A DNA stretch of 14,504 bases from UBA4877 sp002399345 (lineage in GTDB: Bacteria; Bacillota; Thermoanaerobacteria; Thermoanaerobacterales; UBA4877), in contig DAIORT010000018.1 in assembly GCA_036752905.1 (NCBI GenBank), positions 1-14,504 on the forward strand. Direction: 5' to 3'. Below are positions 1-6,919 of this stretch, piece after piece (position 1 is the first letter of the stretch; every line of letters begins with the position of its first letter). The translations under genes were made by a program, and so were the position numbers. Under the pieces are notes generated by a model. The model searched no databases. It was not told the origin of the DNA and was given only the letters and a program-made list of their open reading frames with translations.

Positions 1-37
1 CATGGGGTTTAGTTCTTTCATAATGCGCCTTTCCCAT
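1..37 (-). CDS. tuf: Elongation factor Tu, N-terminal fragment (cut by window edge)
   Basis: Twelve codons are visible, reading M-G-K-A-H-Y-E-R-T-K-P-H, which matches the EF-Tu N-terminus (family form M-A-K-x-x-F-E-R-T-K-P-H-V-N). EF-Tu is the GTPase that carries aminoacyl-tRNA to the ribosomal A site. The ATG at 37-35 follows fusA by 15 nt, and its ribosome binding site (AAAGGAGG) overlaps the fusA stop codon, so the gene is the distal member of the fusA operon. The rest of the gene lies outside the window. A second tuf copy ends at the opposite edge. Confidence 0.93.
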   Translation of the reverse strand, partial: MGKAHYERTKPH

Positions 38-52
38 CCTTTTTATCCTCCT

Positions 53-2122
53 TTACTTATCCTTCAATAATATTTCTTCTAAACTTTTTGGTACTTCTTC
101 ATAATGACTTGTATGCATGGAATAAGTCCCACGGCCTTGTGTCCTGGATCTCAAATCCGTGGCATAACCAAACATACTTGACAATGGTACAAATGCCCTT
201 ATGATCTGAGCACCTTTTCTAAGTTCCATACCCTCAATCCTACCTCTTCTGGAGTTAAGATCACCGATAATATCTCCCATGAATGCCTCGGGAACAGTAA
301 CCTCAACCTTCATAACAGGCTCTAAAATTATAGGATTTGCCTTTCTCATACCATCCTTAAAAGCCATGGAACCGGCAATTTTAAATGCCATATCTGATGA
401 GTCCACCTCATGATATGAACCATCAAATAATATTGCTCTCACATCAACAACCGGATATCCCCCAAGAATACCACTCTGCATGGCCTCTTGGATGCCTGCA
501 TCTACAGAAGGAATGTAATCTTTTGGTATAGCCCCACCTACGATCTTATTGACAAATTCATACCCCTTGCCTCTCTCCGTCGGTTCAAGCTCCAACCATA
601 CGTGTCCGTACTGGCCTCTGCCTCCGGACTGTTTTATGAACTTACCTTCCACCTTTGTTGATTTTTTAATTGTCTCTTTATATGCAACCTGCTGTTTACC
701 AACATTGCATTCAACATGAAACTCTCTTTGCAACCTATCTACAATTATCTCTAAATGCAATTCACCCATGCCGGATATGATAGTCTGGCCGGTGTCATGA
801 TCTGTATATGTCTTAAAGGTCGGATCTTCTTCCGAGAGTTTTTGTAACGCAATGCCTAATTTGTCCTGACTGTCCTTTGTTTTAGGTTCAATGGCAACAG
901 ATATAACAGGCTCGGGGAATACCATTGACTCAAGCATAATGAGCTTCTCTTCATCACAAAGAGTGTCACCGGTTGCAGTGTTTTTAAGTCCAACCACAGC
1001 TACAATGTCTCCTGCATAAGCCGCATCTAAATCTTCCCTGTGATTTGCCTGCATCAAAAGAATTCTGCTTATCCGTTCACGCTTACCTTTAGATGAATTA
1101 TATACATAAGAACCATTCTTTAAGGTTCCTGAATATATCCTGACGAAAGTTAACCTACCTACATATGGATCAGTCATTATCTTAAATGTCAGGGCAGAGA
1201 ACGGCTGGTCATCAGCAGGATGTCTTTCTTCATCATCACCTGTATCCGGATTTATTCCCTTTATTGCAGGAAGATCTACCGGTGAAGGTAAATAATAAAC
1301 AATTGCATCCATTAGAGGTTGAATACCTTTATTTTTATAAGACGAACCGCATAAAACAGGAACCAATTCGTTCGATATGGTACCCTTTCTTATAGCCGCA
1401 CGCAGTTCTTCTTCAGATATCGTCTCACCATCCAAATACTTCATCATGAGATCATCATCAACTTCTGCTGCAGCCTCTACTAATTTGGTTCTGTACTCCT
1501 CGGAAGTTTTCTTCATGTCTTCGGGTATTTCTTTTTCTTCTACCTTAGTTCCTAGGTCATTCTCATAAAAATATGCCTTCATCTTTATTAGATCTATAAC
1601 GGCATCAAATGTATCTTCACTACCTATTGGTATATTTATTGCGACAGGATTCGCATTTAACCTTTTTCTTATCATATCAATTGCATTAAAGTAATCTGCG
1701 CCAATTATATCCATCTTATTGATAAAAGCTAATCTTGGCACATCGTACTTGTCCGCCTGTCTCCAAACAGTTTCGGATTGTGGTTCAACACCTTCCTTGG
1801 CACTAAAAACAGCAACAGCACCATCTAGCACCCTAAGTGAACGTTCTACCTCAACTGTAAAGTCCACGTGCCCTGGCGTATCAATAATATTAATTCTCTT
1901 ATTTTTCCAGAAACATGTAGTAGCAGCAGATGTTATAGTAATACCACGTTCCTGCTCTTCCTCCATCCAGTCCATTGTTGCCGTGCCATCATGAACTTCT
2001 CCCATTTTATGCAGTCTACCAGTATAGTACAGGATTCTTTCTGTAGTCGTGGTCTTACCTGCATCTATATGAGCCATTATTCCTATATTTCGTATTGATT
2101 CTATCGGATATTGCCCAGGCAC
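53..2122 (-). CDS. fusA: Elongation factor G (translocase)
   Basis: This is a 689-residue translational GTPase of normal EF-G length that drives tRNA-mRNA translocation and, with ribosome recycling factor, subunit splitting. Visible motifs are the G1 P-loop AHIDAGKT (residues 17-24), G3 DTPGHVDF (81-88), G4 NKMD (135-138) and the domain III motif GMGELHLEII. Domain IV and V blocks follow, including GGRGQYGHVWLE and the GRIEGME element near the C-terminus. The start is GTG at 2122-2120, nine nt after GGAGG; no in-frame ATG fits better. It follows rpsG by 24 nt and precedes tuf by 15 nt, the classic str operon order. No frameshift or missing motif is seen. Confidence 0.98.
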   Translation of the reverse strand: MPGQYPIESIRNIGIMAHIDAGKTTTTERILYYTGRLHKMGEVHDGTATMDWMEEEQERGITITSAATTCFWKNKRINIIDTPGHVDFTVEVERSLRVLDGAVAVFSAKEGVEPQSETVWRQADKYDVPRLAFINKMDIIGADYFNAIDMIRKRLNANPVAINIPIGSEDTFDAVIDLIKMKAYFYENDLGTKVEEKEIPEDMKKTSEEYRTKLVEAAAEVDDDLMMKYLDGETISEEELRAAIRKGTISNELVPVLCGSSYKNKGIQPLMDAIVYYLPSPVDLPAIKGINPDTGDDEERHPADDQPFSALTFKIMTDPYVGRLTFVRIYSGTLKNGSYVYNSSKGKRERISRILLMQANHREDLDAAYAGDIVAVVGLKNTATGDTLCDEEKLIMLESMVFPEPVISVAIEPKTKDSQDKLGIALQKLSEEDPTFKTYTDHDTGQTIISGMGELHLEIIVDRLQREFHVECNVGKQQVAYKETIKKSTKVEGKFIKQSGGRGQYGHVWLELEPTERGKGYEFVNKIVGGAIPKDYIPSVDAGIQEAMQSGILGGYPVVDVRAILFDGSYHEVDSSDMAFKIAGSMAFKDGMRKANPIILEPVMKVEVTVPEAFMGDIIGDLNSRRGRIEGMELRKGAQIIRAFVPLSSMFGYATDLRSRTQGRGTYSMHTSHYEEVPKSLEEILLKDK

Positions 2123-2146
2123 TTAAATTATCCTCCTTTCTCTTGC

Positions 2147-2617
2147 TTACCATCTATAATGTGCAAAAGCTCTATTAGCCTCAGCCATTCTATGTGTATC
2201 TTCTTTTTTGCGTACACTGGCGCCCTGATTATTAGCTGCATCCATTATTTCAGCTGCCAATTTATCAACCATATTCTTCCCATTTCTCTCACGGGCATAC
2301 TCGGAAATCCACCTGATACCCAAAGTTTGTCTCCTGTCCGGTCTCACTTCCATCGGAACCTGGTATGTCGCACCACCCACACGCCTGGCCTTAACCTCAA
2401 GCACAGGCATAACATTGTTCATTGCATCATGAAACACTTCAAGAGGTTCCTTGCCTATTTTATCACCCACAACTTCAAATGCCCTATACACTATGCTCTG
2501 AGCTACACTTCTTTCACCGTCAAGCATTATCTTATTAATAAGTTTTGTAACAACCTTATCATTATAGATTGGGTCAGGCAGTACATCTCTTTTTGCTATA
2601 TAGCCTTTTCTAGGCAT
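2147..2617 (-). CDS. rpsG: 30S ribosomal protein S7
   Basis: A 156-residue protein of the usual S7 length. S7 nucleates assembly of the 30S head by binding the 3' major domain of 16S rRNA, and its beta-hairpin lies at the E site. The N-terminus MPRKGYIAKRDVLPDP and the central block RRVGGATYQVPMEVRPDRR are typical of the family. The ATG at 2617 has an optimal ribosome binding site (GGAGG, 7 nt away), and the gene begins 12 nt after the rpsL stop, which suggests translational coupling within the str operon. S7 is the feedback repressor of this operon in E. coli; no comparable S7 site was recognised here. Confidence 0.98.
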   Translation of the reverse strand: MPRKGYIAKRDVLPDPIYNDKVVTKLINKIMLDGERSVAQSIVYRAFEVVGDKIGKEPLEVFHDAMNNVMPVLEVKARRVGGATYQVPMEVRPDRRQTLGIRWISEYARERNGKNMVDKLAAEIMDAANNQGASVRKKEDTHRMAEANRAFAHYRW

Positions 2618-2629
2618 CCTTCCACCTCC

Positions 2630-3004
2630 TTACTTCTTAGGCTTTTTCACGCCGTAACGTGATCTTGCTTGATTCCTGTCAGCTACGCCGGCAGCATCAA
2701 GCGTACCTCTAATTATTCTATATCTTACACCTGGAAGATCTCGTACCCTTCCGCCTTTAACCAGAACAACCGAGTGTTCCTGTAGATTATGTCCAATACC
2801 CGGAATGTATGCAGTAACTTCCTGACCGTTTGTGAGCCTCACTCTGGCAATCTTCCTTAAAGCAGAGTTAGGCTTTTTGGGTGTTGTTGTTTTAACAGCT
2901 GTACATACGCCGCGCCTTTGCGGATTTCCCTCTAATGCAGGTGTATCGGATTTTCTTGAAACCGACTTTCTGCCTTTTCTGACCAGCTGATTTATGGTTG
3001 GCAT
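2630..3004 (-). CDS. rpsL: 30S ribosomal protein S12
   Basis: A 124-residue S12, the decoding-centre protein that monitors codon-anticodon pairing and is the protein part of the streptomycin site. Conserved blocks are MPTINQLVRKGRK, TTTPKKPNSALRK (Lys43 and Lys44 intact), GHNLQEHSVVLVKGGRV and DLPGVRY. The residue before DLPGVRY is Arg88 (CGA at 2741-2743), where most bacteria have Lys; Lys88Arg is a known streptomycin-resistance substitution. Asp89, the RimO methylthiolation site in E. coli, is retained. The ATG at 3004 follows GGAGG by about 6 nt. A strong hairpin lies 26 nt upstream, between this gene and the L7Ae-family gene. Confidence 0.98.
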   Translation of the reverse strand: MPTINQLVRKGRKSVSRKSDTPALEGNPQRRGVCTAVKTTTPKKPNSALRKIARVRLTNGQEVTAYIPGIGHNLQEHSVVLVKGGRVRDLPGVRYRIIRGTLDAAGVADRNQARSRYGVKKPKK

Positions 3005-3029
3005 TCTTACACCTCCTCAATACATAATA

Positions 3030-3054
3030 CTACCCCTTCCAAAGGAAGGGGTAG
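3030..3054 (-). promoter_or_regulatory. Perfect 11-bp hairpin upstream of rpsL
   Basis: On the minus strand CTACCCCTTCC pairs perfectly with GGAAGGGGTAG across a TTT loop. It begins 3 nt after the stop codon of the L7Ae-family gene and ends 25 nt before the rpsL start. The downstream bases are TATTATG, with no U-run, so it is not a canonical intrinsic terminator. Plausible roles are an mRNA processing or stability element, an attenuating pause site or a regulator-binding hairpin; the sequence does not decide between them. Confidence 0.6.
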
Positions 3055-3057
3055 GCT

Positions 3058-3306
3058 TTAATCCTTGAGTATGGCAGCTGACGCTGCACCAATCTCAATT
3101 CCGCAACATTCCCCTACTTGCCTCATGGTATCTATAAATACGCAATCAATATGCTTCTGATTGCAAAGTTCTATGACTTTGTCACTAACCTTAGGGTCGG
3201 CATCTTTTGCAACAAATACCGTGAGGGCCTTTCCTGTCTCTAACGCCTTTAGGGTCTGTTTAGTTCCGACACATTTCTTTGTTGCGTTTTTTAAACGGAT
3301 GAGCAT
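3058..3306 (-). CDS. rplGB: L7Ae-family K-turn RNA-binding protein (YbxF-like)
   Basis: An 82-residue single-domain protein of the L7Ae/L30e/S12e/Gadd45 family, matching the length and position of B. subtilis YbxF/RplGB, which sits in the same place between rpoC and rpsL. Family-typical segments are GTKQTLKAL (14-22), VAKDADPKV (32-40) and GIEIGAASAA (69-78), which by homology contact the kink-turn RNA. The B. subtilis protein binds K-turns in vitro, but its cellular role is unclear. The ATG at 3306 has a GGGGGAG ribosome binding site 7 nt away. It carries five cysteines (12, 48, 55, 67, 68), many for so small a protein. Family assignment is secure; the exact symbol is by analogy. Confidence 0.93.
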   Translation of the reverse strand: MLIRLKNATKKCVGTKQTLKALETGKALTVFVAKDADPKVSDKVIELCNQKHIDCVFIDTMRQVGECCGIEIGAASAAILKD

Positions 3307-3349
3307 CTAAAATCTCCCCCATCTGTCTGCACACTTAGATATTTTATCA

Positions 3350-6300
3350 TCATATATTGTTGATGTCAACAGCCATACCGGGCTCTTCTTTAGTTGTTTC
3401 ATCCTTTTCTTTTACTACTATATTTTTATATCGGGACATACCTGTCCCTGCCGGTATAAGCTTTCCTAATATTACATTTTCCTTTAGTCCGAGCAGCTGA
3501 TCGGTTTTGCCTTTCAAGGCAGCATCGGTGAGTACTCTTGTTGTCTCCTGGAAAGATGCAGCTGAAAGGAAGGATTCTGTTGATAATGCCGACTTAGTTA
3601 TGCCCATGAGTACTCTTTTGCCGGTTGCTTGCTTGCCATCATTCTCAGCCGCTTTTTCATTTTCCTCAACGAAATTATATATATCTACTGATTCGCCGGG
3701 CAGCAGACCGGTGTCACCGGCATCCTCTATCTTTACTTTGCGTAGCATCTGGCGAATTATTACTTCAATATGCTTATCGCTTATCTCAACACCCTGCAGT
3801 CTGTACACCCTCTGTACCTCTTGCAGAAGATAATTCTCAACGGCTTCGATACCCTTTATCTTCAATAAATCCTGCGGATAAACAGATCCTTCGGTGATTT
3901 GATCTCCGGCTTCCACATATTGTCCGTCAGTAACCCGTAGACGCGCACCATAGGGAATCTGGTATGTTTTGGCATCCCCGGCTTCATTGTTCGTAACCGT
4001 AACCTCTCTCTTTTTTCTATTGTCCGAAACTGAAACCGTACCGTTTATATTAGCTATTACGGCCAGGCCTTTAGGTTTTCTTGCCTCGAACAGTTCCTCA
4101 ACCCTCGGAAGACCTTGAGTAATGTCAGTACCAGCAATACCACCTGTATGGAAAGTTCTCATAGTAAGCTGAGTACCCGGCTCACCTATAGACTGAGCTG
4201 CTATTATGCCGACCGCTTCGCCAATATTAACCGTCTCACCGGAGGCCAGATTACGACCGTAACATTTTGCACAAACTCCGTGTTTGGATTTGCATGTCAT
4301 CACCGAACGCATCTTCACCCTTGTTATGCCTACAGATACAACCTTCGCCGCATCCTTTTCACTGAATTCCTGATTCCTCTTAACCAGTACCTCTCCCGTA
4401 TTGGGGTCTACTACATCCTCGGCGGCAACCCGGCCTATTAACCTGTCTTCAAGCTTCTCGATGACCTCGTTCCCGTCCTTAAGTTCCATGACATATACAC
4501 CGTCATCAGTCCCGCAGTCAAATTCCCGTACAATGACATCCTGGCTTACATCAACCAGTCTTCTTGTCAGGTAACCTGAATCAGCAGTCCTTAGAGCTAT
4601 ATCGGCCAGGCCCTTTCTGGCTCCGTGAGTAGATATAAAGTACTCCAGAGAAGTTAAGCCCTCACGGAAGTTGGATTTTATAGGCATCTCAATAATCTTT
4701 CCGGTTGGGTTCGCCATAAGTCCTCTCATCCCCGAGATCTGAGTTATCTGGGCACTGCTACCTCTAGCACCGGAATCGGCCATCATATAAATCGGGTTAA
4801 ACCTGTCCAATCCTTTAAGAAGAGCCTTCCCGACCTCTTCAGTCGCAGCGGTCCACTCGGCTATTACCCTTTCATACCGCTCATCGTTTGAAATCAAACC
4901 TCTCTTATATTGTTTATCGATCACATCAACTTTTTTCTGCGCTTTATCAAGCACCTTATCCTTTGATGAAGGAATACCCATATCCGATACGCTTACAGTA
5001 AGTGCAGCCTTTGTAGCGTATTTGTAACCTAACGCTTTTATCCTGTCAAGCATCTGTACCGTACCGGTAGACCCGTGTGCCCTAAAGCATTTATCAACAA
5101 TAGTGCCTAAAAATTTTTTATCTATAACTTCATCAATCTCCAGATCAAATAATTTATCCGGATCAGATCTGTCTACAAAGCCCAGGTCCTGCGGTATAGC
5201 TTCATTTACTATCAATTTGCCAACGGTTGTATCAATTATTTTTCTTTTAACATCACCGTCAATATTTCTTTCAACCCTGACATGTATCTTTGACTGAAGC
5301 GCTATAATGTCATCCTGATAAGCCATAAGTGCCTCATCATAGGAAGAAAAGTATTCACCTTCTCCCTTTGCGCCCGGTCTTACAAGAGTAAGATAATAGC
5401 AACCCAGTATCATATCCTGAGTTGGCACTACTACAGGTTTACCATCCTGAGGCTTCAATATATTGTTTACCGATAACATTATACAGCGTGCCTCTGCCTG
5501 AGCTTCAACCGACAATGGAACATGGACGGCCATCTGATCTCCGTCGAAGTCGGCATTGTAAGGAGTACAGGCCAGCGGATGGAGCTTAATAGCCTTGCCC
5601 TCTACAAGGATAGGCTGATATGCCTGTATACCTAGTCTATGCAATGTAGGAGCCCTGTTTAAAAGAACAGGATGATCCTTTATGACCTCTCCCAAGACAT
5701 CCCATACTGCCGGATGCAACCTCTCCACCATCCTCTTGGCACTCTTTATATTGTGGGCCAGGCCGTTTTTAACCAAATCTCTCATTACAAAAGGTTTGAA
5801 AAGCTCAAGAGCCATCTCCTTAGGCAGACCGCACTGATAGAACTTCAGCTCTGGCCCTACGACTATAACAGACCTGCCCGAGTAGTCCACCCTCTTGCCT
5901 AGGAGGTTCTGGCGGAACCGGCCCTGCTTGCCCTTAAGCATATCCGAAAGAGACTTAAGCGGTCTGTTTCCTGGTCCAGTAACTGGTCTTCCTCGCCTTC
6001 CGTTATCTATAAGGGCATCTACCGCCTCCTGCAACATACGTTTCTCATTTCTTACGATTATATCGGGTGCTCCCAGGTCCAACAATCTTTTTAGTCTGTT
6101 ATTCCTGTTTATCACCCTTCTGTACAAATCATTAAGATCAGAAGTAGCAAATCTGCCTCCATCCAATTGAACCATCGGCCGTAGATCAGGCGGTATGACC
6201 GGGATAACATCCAGAATCATCCACTCGGGTTTATTGCCCGAGCTCCTGAACGACTCCGTTACGTCAAGCCTTCGTAGGAGCCTTACCCTCTTTTGACCTG

Positions 6301-6898
6301 TGCTGGTCTTAAGCTCACTGCGCAGCTCCATATAAAGTTTATCCAGATCTATTTCCTGGAGAAGTTGTTTGATTGCTTCAGCACCCATACCCGCCTTAAA
6401 CTTGTTGCCGTATTTATCGATATATTCATGATACTCCCTGTCATTTAACACCTGCTTTTTGGAAAGCGGGGTATCTCCGGGATCCAGTACAACATACGAT
6501 ACAAAATACAGAACCTTTTCGAGGGCCCTTGGAGACATATCCAATATCAATCCCATTTTGCTGGGAATGCCTTTAAAATACCAGATATGAGACACAGGGG
6601 CAGCCAGTTCTATATGCCCCATTCTCTCTCTTCTAACCTTTGCCCTTGTCACCTCGACTCCGCATCTGTCACACACCACGCCTTTATATCTTACTCTTTT
6701 ATACTTGCCGCAGTGGCACTCCCAATCCTTAGTAGGACCAAAAATTCTTTCGCAGAACAATCCATCTTTCTCCGGTTTTAACGTCCTGTAGTTTATTGTT
6801 TCAGGTTTTTTGACCTCTCCATGCGACCACTCTCTTATTTTGTCCGGTGAAGCCAAGCTAATTTTAATTGAATCAAAATTTGTCAAAACCTCTGCCAA
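3350..6898 (-). CDS. rpoC: DNA-directed RNA polymerase subunit beta'
   Basis: A 1182-residue beta' subunit of Firmicutes length, holding the catalytic centre of RNA polymerase. The catalytic motif NADFDGD (448-454) supplies Asp450, Asp452 and Asp454 for Mg2+. The N-terminal zinc site is Cys61/63/76/79, and the second is Cys795 with Cys869/876/879. The GRFRQNLLGKRVDYSGRSVI lid/rudder region is intact. The start is TTG at 6898-6896, nine nt after GGAG; no in-frame ATG or GTG lies between it and the rpoB stop, and the N-terminus has normal length. This start and its ribosome binding site lie in a 7-bp hairpin. The gene lies 21 nt after rpoB and ends with three tandem in-frame stops (TGA TGA TAA). 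Confidence 0.98.
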   Translation of the reverse strand: MAEVLTNFDSIKISLASPDKIREWSHGEVKKPETINYRTLKPEKDGLFCERIFGPTKDWECHCGKYKRVRYKGVVCDRCGVEVTRAKVRRERMGHIELAAPVSHIWYFKGIPSKMGLILDMSPRALEKVLYFVSYVVLDPGDTPLSKKQVLNDREYHEYIDKYGNKFKAGMGAEAIKQLLQEIDLDKLYMELRSELKTSTGQKRVRLLRRLDVTESFRSSGNKPEWMILDVIPVIPPDLRPMVQLDGGRFATSDLNDLYRRVINRNNRLKRLLDLGAPDIIVRNEKRMLQEAVDALIDNGRRGRPVTGPGNRPLKSLSDMLKGKQGRFRQNLLGKRVDYSGRSVIVVGPELKFYQCGLPKEMALELFKPFVMRDLVKNGLAHNIKSAKRMVERLHPAVWDVLGEVIKDHPVLLNRAPTLHRLGIQAYQPILVEGKAIKLHPLACTPYNADFDGDQMAVHVPLSVEAQAEARCIMLSVNNILKPQDGKPVVVPTQDMILGCYYLTLVRPGAKGEGEYFSSYDEALMAYQDDIIALQSKIHVRVERNIDGDVKRKIIDTTVGKLIVNEAIPQDLGFVDRSDPDKLFDLEIDEVIDKKFLGTIVDKCFRAHGSTGTVQMLDRIKALGYKYATKAALTVSVSDMGIPSSKDKVLDKAQKKVDVIDKQYKRGLISNDERYERVIAEWTAATEEVGKALLKGLDRFNPIYMMADSGARGSSAQITQISGMRGLMANPTGKIIEMPIKSNFREGLTSLEYFISTHGARKGLADIALRTADSGYLTRRLVDVSQDVIVREFDCGTDDGVYVMELKDGNEVIEKLEDRLIGRVAAEDVVDPNTGEVLVKRNQEFSEKDAAKVVSVGITRVKMRSVMTCKSKHGVCAKCYGRNLASGETVNIGEAVGIIAAQSIGEPGTQLTMRTFHTGGIAGTDITQGLPRVEELFEARKPKGLAVIANINGTVSVSDNRKKREVTVTNNEAGDAKTYQIPYGARLRVTDGQYVEAGDQITEGSVYPQDLLKIKGIEAVENYLLQEVQRVYRLQGVEISDKHIEVIIRQMLRKVKIEDAGDTGLLPGESVDIYNFVEENEKAAENDGKQATGKRVLMGITKSALSTESFLSAASFQETTRVLTDAALKGKTDQLLGLKENVILGKLIPAGTGMSRYKNIVVKEKDETTKEEPGMAVDINNI

Positions 6899-6913
6899 GG
6901 AGATTCTCTCCTT
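6897..6913 (-). promoter_or_regulatory. Hairpin enclosing the rpoC ribosome binding site and start
   Basis: On the minus strand AAGGAGA pairs perfectly with TCTCCTT around a GAA triloop. The 5' arm holds the rpoC Shine-Dalgarno (GGAG), and the last two bases of the 3' arm are the first two bases of the TTG start. Folded, the ribosome binding site would be hidden. Ribosomes finishing rpoB stop at 6922-6920, only 7 nt upstream of the stem, and would melt it. The simplest reading is translational coupling that keeps beta' matched to beta. This is inference from sequence only. Confidence 0.5.
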
Positions 6914-6919
6914 TCACCA

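Noticed and set aside
2111..2662. 183-codon open frame on the plus strand opposite rpsG and its borders
   Set aside because: It is antisense to well-supported conserved genes, has no family resemblance and no credible ribosome binding site. The other plus-strand frames across the window are the same kind of shadow.
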